From NCBI GenBank assembly GCA_036504735.1, contig DASXUQ010000002.1:274903-338902 (forward strand): 64,000 bases of DNA, given 5' to 3'. Positions 17,812 through 26,120 of this stretch are shown here, piece after piece (within the stretch, counting starts at the first letter, position 1; every line of letters starts with the position of its first letter). Both the position numbers and the translations under genes were made by a program. The notes beneath the pieces are model-generated. The model saw only the letters and a list, made by a program, of their open reading frames with translations. It was not told the origin of the DNA and searched no databases. This stretch comes from a bacterium (lineage in GTDB: Bacteria; Electryoneota; RPQS01).

Positions 17812-18426
17812 CTAAGCTCCTATCAACGCCACGTCGCCCTTGCCCTCGCGCAGAATCACCGGATTATCCGAATCCGTCAGGTCCACCACCGTCGAATGTT
17901 CCGGCAGCAGAATTCCTGAGTCCAGTACCACCGCCAAATCATGCCGCCACTCGTTCTCGATCTCTTCCGGATCGGTCATCAATTCGCCGTCGCGGCTCGT
18001 CACACTGGTCGACAGAATCGGCCGTCCAAACTCTTTCAGAAGCGCGCGGCACACCGGATGATCCGGCACGCGAATTCCCACGGTCTGCTGCTTGGTCAGC
18101 AGCATCCGCGGCACTTCACGGCTCGCCGGCAGAATAAAGGTGAACGGCCCCGGCAGTGCGCGCTTCATTACCTTGTATGCCGGAGTATCCACATGCGCAT
18201 ATTTCGAAATGTCCGACAGGTCCGCACATAAAAAGGACAGAGCATGGTACTTGGAATAGCCCTTCAGTGCCAGAGCCCTCTCCATCGCCTGCTTGCTGTG
18301 AATATCGCATCCCAAACCGTAGACCGTGTCCGTCGCATACGCAATTAATTCTCCCGATTCCAGAGCGTCAATCGCCAGCCGGATATGCCGGATGTTCGGG
18401 TTGTCCGGATGAGTTTTTAGAATCAT
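17812..18426 (-). CDS. Sua5/YciO/YrdC-family protein (threonylcarbamoyl-AMP synthase-like)
   Basis: 204 residues of the YrdC fold. AYATDTVYGLGCDI and ALKGYSKYHALSFL are the substrate-pocket motifs, and GIRVPDHPVC plus LSTSVTSRDGE complete the signature. TsaC/Sua5 makes threonylcarbamoyl-AMP for tRNA t6A37, but the length and motif details (SKYHALSF rather than K-R-SPL) are closer to the YciO branch, whose cellular role is less certain. AAAGGAG lies upstream of the ATG. Confidence 0.85.
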   Translation of the reverse strand: MILKTHPDNPNIRHIRLAIDALESGELIAYATDTVYGLGCDIHSKQAMERALALKGYSKYHALSFLCADLSDISKYAHVDTPAYKVMKRALPGPFTFILPASREVPRMLLTKQQTVGIRVPDHPVCRALLKEFGRPILSTSVTSRDGELMTDPEEIENEWRHDLAVVLDSGILLPEHSTVVDLTDSDNPVILREGKGDVALIGA

Positions 18427-18623
18427 AAATGGTTTCTCCTTTCACCGCACATAACTTCAAAAGCACAGGGATAGAGGCTGATCTTCGACCGGCCCGCGCC
18501 GTACAAATCGGGACCTTCAGGGGCACCTCGCCCCACCAGCATCGTCGACCCGGCCCGGTCCCCCTAAAAGTATCAAAATACTCGAAATAATCCTTAACCG
18601 CAACTCCTCGCCCCCAAAAACAA

Positions 18624-18655
18624 GAAGACCCGGAGTCTGCGGACCCCGGGTCTTC
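18624..18655 (-). terminator. Rho-independent terminator after the M23 peptidase gene
   Basis: GAAGACCCGG pairs with CCGGGTCTTC; read on the minus strand the stem is followed by TTGTTTTTG. Confidence 0.8.
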
Positions 18656-18674
18656 GGAAATTCTGTAAAAACCG

Positions 18675-19604
18675 CTATTGATGCTTGGCTGCGGTCGGCA
18701 GACCCGCCACATCCTCGAAGAAATAGTCGGTCGGATCCACGGGACGGCCGTTCAACCGGACTTCATAATGGCAGTGCGGTGCCGTCGAGCGGCCCGTCGA
18801 GCCTACCTGGCCGATATCCTGTCCCTTATTGACATACTGTCCTTCGCGGACTTCAATCTTGGACATATGGCCATAAGCCGTCTGGTAGCCAAAACCGTGG
18901 TCAATCACTACAAACTGGCCGTAACTCGAGTAGTATCCCGCATAAATCACCTGGCCGGCAGCCGTCGCCATGATCTCGGTGCCGCGCTCCTTGGGAATGT
19001 CCACACCGGCGTGGCTTTCTACCCGCTTGGTGAAGGGATCCCAGCGCACTCCGAAACCGGAGGAAATATAGCCGCCATCCACAGGCCGAAGGGTCGGCGT
19101 GTGCTCCAGCAGATCAGCATTAACGGTCAGTTTATGATGAATCTCTTCAAAACTCGTGCGCTGGAAATCAATTTCCCGCTCGATTTCATCCAAGGTCCAA
19201 CGGGCATTGGCGATTCCCGGCAGATCCGCGTCTACGGGAGCTTCCATCGGAGCGCCGCCGATACCCAGCTTCTTGGAATCATCGTCGATGGACGGAAGAT
19301 CCGCCATCATACGCAAAAGCTTGTCCGTCTCACCCAGGACTGACAACTGCTGGCTGACACCCGCCATGCGGGTCTGCAAAACGTTGACCTGGGCCTTGAG
19401 TTGACGATTTTCTTGTTGCAAGGAATCACTCTCGCGCGAGTTCAAAAGAAAACTCGCCAGCAACCCTGCCACCACATTGGTGGCCAAAAAGCAAACCGCA
19501 AGCCCGAGCAAAGCTGCCCGTACCTTGCGGTGCGTCAGAGTAACCTCGACCTTTTTCGTTAGGTCATGCGAGAGGTAAATCAGTTTAAACCTGCGTTGCG
19601 GCAT
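18675..19604 (-). CDS. M23-family murein endopeptidase, membrane-anchored
   Basis: 309 residues from the ATG at 19604 (AGGAG just upstream; a GTG at 19637 is the alternative). Domains: N-terminal basic segment, one transmembrane helix (AALLGLAVCFLATNVVAGLLASFLL), a coiled coil (SDSLQQENRQLKAQVNVLQTR), and a C-terminal M23 LytM domain with GFGVRWDPF, HAGVDIP, the GYQTAYGHM zinc-ligand region and PHCHYEVRLNG. Predicted to hydrolyse peptide cross-links in peptidoglycan or to activate amidases. All expected metal ligands appear present. Own promoter at 19761-19789. Confidence 0.92.
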   Translation of the reverse strand: MPQRRFKLIYLSHDLTKKVEVTLTHRKVRAALLGLAVCFLATNVVAGLLASFLLNSRESDSLQQENRQLKAQVNVLQTRMAGVSQQLSVLGETDKLLRMMADLPSIDDDSKKLGIGGAPMEAPVDADLPGIANARWTLDEIEREIDFQRTSFEEIHHKLTVNADLLEHTPTLRPVDGGYISSGFGVRWDPFTKRVESHAGVDIPKERGTEIMATAAGQVIYAGYYSSYGQFVVIDHGFGYQTAYGHMSKIEVREGQYVNKGQDIGQVGSTGRSTAPHCHYEVRLNGRPVDPTDYFFEDVAGLPTAAKHQ

Positions 19605-19760
19605 TGACTCCTGGGAGTTAGGGGTGTGCAGTTTCACGATGCCGTTACATGACGTAGGCGGTGAGCGGACTCACCTGACATGCGGCGAAAGAATGCTACG
19701 GGTCCAACAAGTCCAGAGATTATACGGTTTGCCGGGGCATACCTTCATTGACCCATAGGG

Positions 19761-19789
19761 AAATTAAAGACTTTTGACCTATTTGTCAA
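19761..19789 (-). promoter_or_regulatory. Sigma70-like promoter for the M23 peptidase
   Basis: Minus strand: TTGACA (19784-19789), 17-base spacer, TAATTT (19761-19766), about 150 bases before the start codon. The rest of 19605-19939 shows no gene. Confidence 0.55.
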
Positions 19790-19939
19790 GCCTAAAAGAA
19801 AATTTTATCAAGATATGCCAACATAGATCCGGATTCGCGAGCCCGCCCTCATGTGGACAAATTCTTTAAAGATAGCTATTGTGACTTGTTAAGGAGACAA
19901 AAGCCTTCTCATATCATGAGAGGCAATACTTGTGCCGAG

Positions 19940-20176
19940 TTAGTGGCAGCAGGAACAACCCGCGCTGTGATCGCCGCAATGGCCTTGAGCACAGCAATCC
20001 GGCATCGCCGCGCCGTCCGTTCCCCGTCCATGAGCGGCAAAAGTGGAAAACAACCGGGTAAAATTCTGCTCCGTGCCACAGGTGCAGGAGACCGGCGGCT
20101 GAGCCTGATCCGTTGTCTGGCCATACACCTCAATCTGGCGTCCGCACTGCTCACAGCGATATTCGTATATCGGCAT
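19940..20176 (-). CDS. FmdB-like zinc-ribbon protein with cysteine-rich tail
   Basis: 78 residues. The N-terminus MPIYEYRCEQCGRQIE and the second knuckle CTCGTEQNF form the FmdB-type zinc ribbon, found in small putative regulators and metal-binding proteins. After a linker the last 20 residues contain six more cysteines and three histidines (PDCCAQGHCGDHSAGCSCCH), which suggests an additional metal site not present in plain FmdB domains. It lies 11 bases downstream of the OsmC gene and is probably co-transcribed. Biochemical role unknown. Confidence 0.8.
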   Translation of the reverse strand: MPIYEYRCEQCGRQIEVYGQTTDQAQPPVSCTCGTEQNFTRLFSTFAAHGRGTDGAAMPDCCAQGHCGDHSAGCSCCH

Positions 20177-20187
20177 TCCAAAAACCC

Positions 20188-20655
20188 TTAGGATGTAACG
20201 TTTGAGACAAATGTCGGTTCCACAATTACTTCCGCTTTTACCGACAGCGTAATAAAACAGTTGGCGTGGGACTTCTGAATCAGGTTCTCCAGCTTCTCCC
20301 GTTCAATCGGCCCGTCTATCACCATCCGCGGCCTCAAGGTAACCCGCGTCACCCTGAAACGGCGCTCGACAAACTCCAACAGAGCCTCCGGCTTGTCGTC
20401 ATAGGACAGTACCGTCACCCTCGACTTGGAGAACACCGCCAGAATTGTCATCAGCATACACGTGCCCACCGCCGCCGCGAACACCTCTTCCGGGTTCGTC
20501 TGTGCAGGATCCTGCATACTGTGCGCCGGCCCGGTGCGTAGTTTCTGCCCGCCCGGAAACACCACCTCGTTCAGCCGGGAGAAGCTCTCGAAGTCCGCGG
20601 TATTGCCTTGCCAGTGAAGCTCACAGACGTGCAAAGATGGGTCCGTGTTCATCAT
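20188..20655 (-). CDS. OsmC/Ohr-family thiol protein
   Basis: 155 residues. The two family cysteines are visible in AAVGTCMLMTI and SHANCFITLSV, consistent with a thiol peroxidase-like activity on organic hydroperoxides or a related detoxification role. GAGGAG precedes tandem ATGs. Cytosolic. Pairing with a Cys-rich FmdB-like protein downstream suggests a redox or metal stress context, but this is an inference from adjacency only. Confidence 0.88.
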   Translation of the reverse strand: MMNTDPSLHVCELHWQGNTADFESFSRLNEVVFPGGQKLRTGPAHSMQDPAQTNPEEVFAAAVGTCMLMTILAVFSKSRVTVLSYDDKPEALLEFVERRFRVTRVTLRPRMVIDGPIEREKLENLIQKSHANCFITLSVKAEVIVEPTFVSNVTS

Positions 20656-20898
20656 GCCGGGCTCCTCGCTTATGCCAACACCCTTAAGATACGATAGTTA
20701 CATTTAGACCGCGTCCACCGCGCCGATCTGAATATAGAGATCCTTCGGCTTATGTGCAATATGGTTAGGGCAGAGGGTCAGCACCCATCAAAATGTTATG
20801 GGATAATCCACTACGGCTTGCTTTCCCAGCAAGTATTGAGTAATTTGCAGCAGTTTCGAATTCTTGGAAGAGCATTCAAGACCACCAAGTAATAAAAG

Positions 20899-21171
20899 AT
20901 GAACAAAGAAGAATTAGCAACAGCAGTGGCCGCAAAGACGGGCATCACAAAGAAAACAGCCGAAGAAGTCGTGACGGCGATGCTGGATACGATATCCGAC
21001 ATCGTCCGTGACGGCGACAAGGTCACCTTAGCCGGCTTCGGCACCTTCGCCCTCGTCGAACGCGCCGCCCGCAAGGGCCGCAACCCCAAGACCGGCCAGA
21101 TGATCGAGATCGCCGCCACCAAAGCCCCCCGCTTCACCCCCGGCAAAAAGCTCAAAGAAATGGCCCGCTAA
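20899..21171 (+). CDS. HU-family DNA-binding protein
   Basis: 90 residues, standard HU length. MNKEELATAVAAKTGITKKTAEEVV forms the helical dimerisation part and GFGTFALVERAARKGRNPKTGQ the beta-arm region with the conserved RxGRNPxTG motif; ends FTPGKKLKEM. A nucleoid-associated, DNA-bending homodimer. First plus-strand gene of the window. Its leader (20656-20898) contains a small hairpin with GCTTGCT/AGCAAGT arms near 20818-20835 but no clear promoter. Confidence 0.95.
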   Translation: MNKEELATAVAAKTGITKKTAEEVVTAMLDTISDIVRDGDKVTLAGFGTFALVERAARKGRNPKTGQMIEIAATKAPRFTPGKKLKEMAR

Positions 21172-21189
21172 CACCGATACCTCCGCTCT

Positions 21190-21258
21190 CCCCCCGTTCA
21201 CGGGGGGACCAAGGGGGGTCCGGTCTCCCCCTTAGAATAAGGGGGGACCAAGGGGGGT
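21190..21258. repeat. G-run repeat element, copy 2
   Basis: Same element as 17701-17770, with few substitutions, in the same orientation; lies between the HU and YceI genes. Confidence 0.85.
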
Positions 21259-21352
21259 TCTGCTCCTGCCCATCATGGAACCGCAAACTCCCGCCAAGCG
21301 TGTACAACGTGACGATTTGTTCACGTCTTTGATGCTATCCGGGAGGTTTCCT

Positions 21353-21985
21353 TTGCACCGGTTTCTGTTGGCTGTTATCACGCTGGTCGCTCTCAGCGCG
21401 GCGGCGCGGTCGGAAGACAAGCTGTTCCGCACCGTGCCCAGTGATCCGAAGAATGTAATCCAGTTCACCTCCAAGGCTACTCTGGAAACGGTGATTGGCC
21501 GCACGTCCGCCGTCATTGGCCATGTGGCCCTGCGGCTGGACAGTGTGCTCGCCACCCATGATGCCCAGTTCGATGTGGACCTGAACACGCTCGACACCGG
21601 CATCGGCATGCGCAACAATGACATGCGGCGTGATTTTCTGGAGACCGCCAAGTACCCCGCGGCCACCTTCAAGCTCACGCGCTTCATCTCCTCGGACAAG
21701 CCCACCCTTTCCCCCGGTGAGACTGCCCATGCCGTGGCTGAAGGGGATTTCACCGTGCATGGCGTGACCAAGTCTTATCAGATTCCCCTGACCATTACCT
21801 ATGGTAAGGGCGACGCCGCCTCCAAAATGCGCCTCAGCGGCAACACCGGAAATATTCTGGCGGTGGACGGCGAGTGGATTCTCAAACTGGCCGACCACAA
21901 TATTACCCGTCCCCAGATGCTCTTCATGCGCCTCGCCGAAGAGCAGCACGTCGCCATCAGCATCGCCCTCACCGACACGCCCTGA
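21353..21985 (+). CDS. YceI-family periplasmic lipocalin-like protein
   Basis: 210 residues from the TTG at 21353, chosen because GGGAGG lies six bases before it and because a signal peptide (FLLAVITLVALSAAARS) then starts correctly; the frame extends upstream to 21275. The beta-barrel has the YceI signatures: GHVALRLDSV, GIGMRNNDMRRDFLETAKYPAATF and GDFTVHGVTKSYQIPLTI. YceI proteins bind polyisoprenoid or amide lipids in a barrel. A good terminator follows. Function in this organism not known. Confidence 0.88.
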   Translation: MHRFLLAVITLVALSAAARSEDKLFRTVPSDPKNVIQFTSKATLETVIGRTSAVIGHVALRLDSVLATHDAQFDVDLNTLDTGIGMRNNDMRRDFLETAKYPAATFKLTRFISSDKPTLSPGETAHAVAEGDFTVHGVTKSYQIPLTITYGKGDAASKMRLSGNTGNILAVDGEWILKLADHNITRPQMLFMRLAEEQHVAISIALTDTP

Positions 21986-22080
21986 AAAGAACTTCGCCGA
22001 GCCGGGTTGAGCCGCACAGACCGCTGACATCTACCACGCCCACAACCCGGCCGAAACGTCGCCACTCCCAATCCTGCTGA

Positions 22081-22110
22081 AAAGGACCGCCCAACGCGGT
22101 CTTTTCTGTT
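22081..22110 (+). terminator. Rho-independent terminator after the YceI gene
   Basis: GACCGC (22085-22090) and GCGGTC (22096-22101), extended by AAA/TTT, followed by TTTTCTGTTTT. Confidence 0.75.
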
Positions 22111-22270
22111 TTCCAAGCTCGCGCTTCATTCGGAGTGCTTCAGATCAAGTAAAGGATGGTCCACTTCACGTCGCAAAAACGCGCGGATCTTTTGCTCAGA
22201 GCAGACAGTTTGCAATATGTTTGCCATAATTTGGTGTCCGATCCCAACCATCACGCGTAAGAGGAGAAAC

Positions 22271-22819
22271 ATGAACAGGATTTTGATTCGTATCGCCGGC
22301 GGGCTTCTGACGGTGGCACTTCTCGGCTTTGCCGCTGCCGCCCATGCTCAGGAGAAGAAGAGCCATGAGATGAAGATGGGCGCGCCGTCCATTGTCGGCA
22401 CGTGGAAATTTGTCTCCCGCAAGTTGCCCGACGGCACCACCATCACGCCGCCGATGTGCATCGGCCTCCAGACCTTCACCAGGTCCATGCGCAATTTCAA
22501 TGTCGGCTGGGTGGACAACACGGGCAAGCATTTCTCCTACTCCGTGATTTCCGACTACAAACTCACCGGCAAGGAATACAGTGAAACCGTCGAGTACAGT
22601 TGCATGGTTGACGAAATCGGCGTCATGAAGGACAAGGCCGCCGGCAGCGGCCCGACCTACATCATGAAAGGCATCACCAAGACCGAACCCGTGACCATGG
22701 ACGGATCCAAAATCACCTTCCAACTGCCCTTCGATCCCCCCAAGGCCGTCTTTGATGGCAACACCATGACCGCCACCCTCGAAGGCGGATTCGTCGACAC
22801 GTGGGAACGTACGCACTAA
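22271..22819 (+). CDS. Secreted lipocalin-like protein
   Basis: 182 residues. Signal peptide ending AAAAHAQ, then SIVGTWKFVSRKLPDG, the opening strand pattern of lipocalin-like domains, and a compact beta-rich body with charged, even-length strands. AGAGGAG precedes the ATG. It is the last gene before a long non-coding repeat region; a hairpin terminator follows. Ligand unknown. Confidence 0.7.
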   Translation: MNRILIRIAGGLLTVALLGFAAAAHAQEKKSHEMKMGAPSIVGTWKFVSRKLPDGTTITPPMCIGLQTFTRSMRNFNVGWVDNTGKHFSYSVISDYKLTGKEYSETVEYSCMVDEIGVMKDKAAGSGPTYIMKGITKTEPVTMDGSKITFQLPFDPPKAVFDGNTMTATLEGGFVDTWERTH

Positions 22820-22842
22820 TCGCGCGACGTACTGGCACCAAT

Positions 22843-22876
22843 AGCGAAGCCGCAGGATCACTCCCGCGGCTTCGCT
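22843..22876 (+). terminator. Hairpin after the lipocalin-like gene
   Basis: AGCGAAGCCGC (22843-22853) pairs perfectly with GCGGCTTCGCT (22866-22876); no T run follows. Confidence 0.55.
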
Positions 22877-22970
22877 CCATCCCGTCGTCTCGCTGACTCT
22901 CCCTGCCACCGCTTCCTCTTGGTAGCCGTGCGATTCATCGCGCCCCCCACCCGCCCCCCAGCGCCTACCC

Positions 22971-23664
22971 TTCAGCTTGTCATTCAGACGCGCGCTTCGC
23001 GCGGAAGAATCTCGGGGTCGCTTTCCATTCAACCTTCATCGCAATCTCGTATCGCACTCTTCCTGACTCTTTGGCTTCTGAACGCTCACCCCGTCGCCGC
23101 AGCGGGTAGGGACACGGCTTGCCGTGTCCGCAACACAAACCCGTCTGCCAACTCCCTGATCTCCGCACCGTATGACCTTACCGCCGCATTATCCAACCCG
23201 CGCCCGCATCTAAACATTGTCATCCTGCATCCGTCTTCGGATGCAGGATCTCTCTGCCCTCTTCCCCCCACCCGCCTTCAGCTTGTCATTCCGACGCGCG
23301 CTTCGCGCGGAAGAATCTCGGGTTCGCTTCCATTCAGCCTTCGTCGCCATGGCGTATCGCACCCTTCCTGACTCTTTGGCTTCTGAACGCTCACCCCATC
23401 GCCGCGGCGGGTAGGGACACGGCCTGCCGTGTCTGCGTCCCACAAACCCGTCTGCCAACTCCCTGATCTCCGCACCGTATGACCTTACCGCCGCATTATC
23501 CAACCCGCGCCCGCATCTAAACATTGTCATCCTGCATCCGTCTTCGGATGCAGGATCTCTCTGCCCCCTTCCCCGCACCCGCCCCATCAGCTTGTCATTC
23601 AGACGCGCGCTTCGCGCGGAAGAATCTCGGGTTCGCTTTCCATTCAGCCTTCGTCGCCATCGCG
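22971..23664. repeat. 306-bp tandem repeat, 2.3 copies
   Basis: Copy 1 at 22971-23276, copy 2 at 23277-23585, and a truncated third copy from 23586 to about 23664, each starting at TTCAGCTTGTCATT. The unit holds hairpins (ACGCGCGCTTCGCGCGG, GGACACGGCTTGCCGTGTCC, GCATCCGTCTTCGGATGC). Small differences between copies show it is not a simple assembly duplicate. No gene is supported in 22877-23686. Confidence 0.92.
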
Positions 23665-23686
23665 ATGCATCAGACAGTCTCTGTTG

Positions 23687-23848
23687 TTACCTGAGCAACA
23701 TCTTGAAAGCGACGTCAATCAAGATTTCGGTAACCTTATCCAGAATCGCGTCTTTGCGCGCTTTTGCAAGGACGACTTCTGTCAGAGTATGCATCTCCGC
23801 CGAGCCGATGAAAGATCGCATCTGTGACTTGAATTCGGCTTCCGTCAT
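23687..23848 (-). CDS. 53-residue small protein of unknown function
   Basis: Begins MTEAEFKSQMRSFIGSAEM and ends LIDVAFKMLLR. AGAAGGAA lies directly upstream of the ATG at 23848. The protein has an amphipathic helical pattern with charged faces and a hydrophobic C-terminal third. It is the only plausible gene in the 1.9 kb between 22820 and 24757. I do not recognise it, and an accidental frame of this size is possible. Confidence 0.45.
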   Translation of the reverse strand: MTEAEFKSQMRSFIGSAEMHTLTEVVLAKARKDAILDKVTEILIDVAFKMLLR

Positions 23849-24130
23849 TTCCTTCTGCGCATACTAATTACGGTTAAAGTGGCATCTTTGTTAACTCCGA
23901 TCAACAAAGCCCAATAATTATAAAGTAAGCAAACACCTCATCTTCACAATTGATACCGCAATTTATAAGAGCCGTCGCATCTCCAACCAAGAATAGCCAC
24001 ACACCCGAGAACCTCAAGGAGGCCCCTGCCTCCCTTTCTGCCCTCCATTTTCCTAATTCCAAATTCTGCGTTCCTCCCCTCACTTGCAATTCTGCACATT
24101 TGTTCATATATTATAATGCCCTTCGTGGCT

Positions 24131-24343
24131 GCAGGCCTCTTGGCCTGCCCCGCCAGTTTACCGCTCATGAAGAGGGCACAGCAAGCTGTGCAACTACGGT
24201 CCGATCCTGTTCTGAAGTAGTTGCGCAGCTTGCTGCGCTCTTCTCCGATCCTTCCCCCTTTGAAAAAGGGGGAAGCAGAAGGGGGTTCTGCACTGGTCCC
24301 CTTCCCCTACGGTAGGTCCCCGATTTATCGCGGGACGGGAAGG
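24131..24343. repeat. Composite of palindromic and inverted repeats
   Basis: GCAGGCC-tctt-GGCCTGC (24131-24148); a long inverted repeat built on GCAAGCTGTGCAACTAC (arms 24171-24197 and 24217-24242, 19-base loop); and a 46-base element at 24298-24343 found again, inverted, at 28642-28686. Further modules (GACCGCGCGGTC and GCAGGGGTTACCCCTGC) lie at about 24630-24700. Nothing coding is seen in 23849-24757. Confidence 0.85.
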
Positions 24344-24757
24344 CCTGGATGGGGGGGAAGTTAGATGGGGGTAACGCACAAGCCGGGGGATGGGTGTCTG
24401 AGGGTAAAATCCAAAGGAAAATCACGCTGTTTTTGCCACTTTTTTCAGCCTTTCAGTGTTTCAGTATTTCAGCGTTTTCTTAAGGTTACCCAGTTCGTTT
24501 GGTCACAAAATATTTTTCTGTTAAGAAGCCCCTTTCGCACTATCGCTGCCCTCCGGGCTGACGGTCCGCTGAAGGCGAGATCTCGGCTTCGCCGGACCGG
24601 AGGCCGCCGCTAGGGATCAATACGGAACGGACCGCGCGGTCTTCACGCAGAACTCCTAAGCCGCCGAGCAGGCGCCACAGGTGCAGGGGTTACCCCTGCT
24701 GGTAGAAGAGTGTAGAGTTTGTTATATTGCGGATGGACCATTCAAGGAGGGTGTGTC

Positions 24758-25108
24758 ATGACCGGTTCAGATGGAGAAGTAATTGTCCTGACTACGGTTG
24801 CCGACACCGATCAGGCGGCACTGCTCTCGCGCGGCCTCGTCGAGCAGCGGCTGGCGGCCTGTGTTACCTGCATCGGCAGCGGTCTGTCCTTCTTCCGCTG
24901 GAAGAGTGAGGCCGTCACACAGGAGTCCGAACAGGTGCTGCTGATCAAAACCCGCCGGGACAAGCTGGCTGAAATTGAACAGCACTTCGAGACCGCTCAC
25001 CCCTATGAAGTCCCGGAATTCGTGGTGCTGGAGATCAGCGCCCTCTCCACCGCTTATGGCCAGTGGATGCACGGAGAGCTGATGCAAAAACCCAAGGGAG
25101 ACGCATGA
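24758..25108 (+). CDS. cutA: Divalent-ion tolerance protein CutA
   Basis: 116 residues. VIVLTTVADTDQAALLSRGLVEQRLAACV is the family N-terminus, and FRWKSEAVTQESEQVLLIKT and HPYEVPEFVVLEI are the core strands of the trimeric, ferredoxin-like CutA1 fold. AAGGAGG lies seven bases before the ATG. Overlaps the start of the DoxX gene (ATGA), so the two are translationally coupled. Role in metal tolerance is assumed from the family only. Confidence 0.93.
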   Translation: MTGSDGEVIVLTTVADTDQAALLSRGLVEQRLAACVTCIGSGLSFFRWKSEAVTQESEQVLLIKTRRDKLAEIEQHFETAHPYEVPEFVVLEISALSTAYGQWMHGELMQKPKGDA

Positions 25109-25548
25109 AGGACCGCTTTACGGATTTTGGACTGTTACTGCTGCGTGTGCTGGTGGGCCTGGCCCTGATGTATCACGGCTGGCTGAAAGTCGTACACGGT
25201 GTGCCGGGCTTTGCCGAAGGCATTACCAAAATGGGACAACCTTTCGACTCTGCTCCGCTGCTCTTTGCCTGGCTCTCCACCGTCACTGAACTTTTGGGCG
25301 GCTTCTTTCTGCTGCTCGGGCTCTGGACCCGCTATGCCGCCATCGCCTTGATTATTAATCTGTCCGTCGCTGCCTTTGTGCGCAACGCCGGCAATCCCAT
25401 TATCGACCCTTCCACTACCGCTACCATGGAATTGGCGCTGACCTATTTGACAATGGTCGCGGCAATCTTTATTATGGGACCGGGACATGTTTCCGTAGAC
25501 GGCAGCCGTGGCGGTAAACGGTCTGCCCCCAAGAAACCTAAAAAGTAG
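25105..25548 (+). CDS. DoxX-family membrane protein
   Basis: 147 residues with four membrane helices: about 7-25, 48-70, 75-92 and 108-128. The DoxX pattern is visible in RVLVGLALMYHGWLKV, GLWTRYAAIALIINL and the final helix. Starts at the ATG overlapping the cutA stop. Basic C-terminus (GGKRSAPKKPKK). Related proteins act in quinone-linked oxidoreduction or are of unknown function. A terminator follows. Confidence 0.85.
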   Translation: MKDRFTDFGLLLLRVLVGLALMYHGWLKVVHGVPGFAEGITKMGQPFDSAPLLFAWLSTVTELLGGFFLLLGLWTRYAAIALIINLSVAAFVRNAGNPIIDPSTTATMELALTYLTMVAAIFIMGPGHVSVDGSRGGKRSAPKKPKK

Positions 25549-25549
25549 C

Positions 25550-25580
25550 GCGCGGAACCTGCTCCGTGCCGCGCACGTTT
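25550..25580 (+). terminator. Terminator after cutA-doxX
   Basis: GCGCGG (25550-25555) and CCGCGC (25569-25574), then ACGTTTTATT. Confidence 0.65.
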
Positions 25581-25629
25581 TATTCATATAGACAAAGTGT
25601 GATGGTATAGATGATGAAAGGGGCGCCCA

Positions 25630-25959
25630 ATGGCTACATCCAATCCCTCACCTGATGAGAAGAACCTGTGGGAGGATTTCCGCGAGACCATTCGCGGCGG
25701 CATGCGGGACCTGCGCACCGTCGGCGATGAACTGGCCCGTCAGGGGAGGCTGCGCATGGATATTTACCAAATCGAGCGCCGCCTGAAAACCGCCTACGAG
25801 GACCTCGGCCGCGCCACCCATGTCCGATTTACGCAGGAGATGACCCTCTCTACTCAGGACACCACCCTGACCGAACTGAATGTACGCGTCGTCTACTATG
25901 AACGCGAACTCGAGCGTCTGCATGACGAACTGCAGCAAAGCACCGGCTCCATGAATTAG
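25630..25959 (+). CDS. Small coiled-coil protein
   Basis: 109 residues, hydrophilic, largely helical: EIF-like heptads over about 15-60 (DFRETIRGGMRDLRTVGDELARQ, IYQIERRLKTAYEDLGR) and a C-terminal coiled coil (VRVVYYERELERLHDELQQS). AAAGGGG precedes the ATG and a strong terminator follows, so it is a monocistronic real gene. No family recognised; may be a structural or scaffolding protein. Confidence 0.7.
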   Translation: MATSNPSPDEKNLWEDFRETIRGGMRDLRTVGDELARQGRLRMDIYQIERRLKTAYEDLGRATHVRFTQEMTLSTQDTTLTELNVRVVYYERELERLHDELQQSTGSMN

Positions 25960-25990
25960 TCCTTTTTCTACCTCTATATCCAAATTCACC

Positions 25991-26029
25991 AGTCCGCCCG
26001 GGAGTTCCGCCTTCCGGGCGGACTTTTTT
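25991..26029 (+). terminator. Rho-independent terminator
   Basis: AGTCCGCCCGG (25991-26001) and CCGGGCGGACT (26014-26024) form an 11-bp stem followed by a T run. Confidence 0.9.
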
Positions 26030-26120
26030 CCTGCTGACCCATCCCCGCTTTGACATTGCAACTGGAAAGGCGTATTTTTTGTACTGTCTCCCCCTAATCC
26101 GACTCTATGCTGGACCTCTT

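Noticed and set aside
22971..23664. CRISPR-like array
   Set aside because: Repeat unit is 306 bp with only 2.3 copies and no short repeat/spacer pattern or cas genes.
22919..23867. Several Arg/Ser-rich open frames in the 23-kb region on both strands
   Set aside because: They are translations of the tandem repeat, repeat along with it, and lack ribosome sites.
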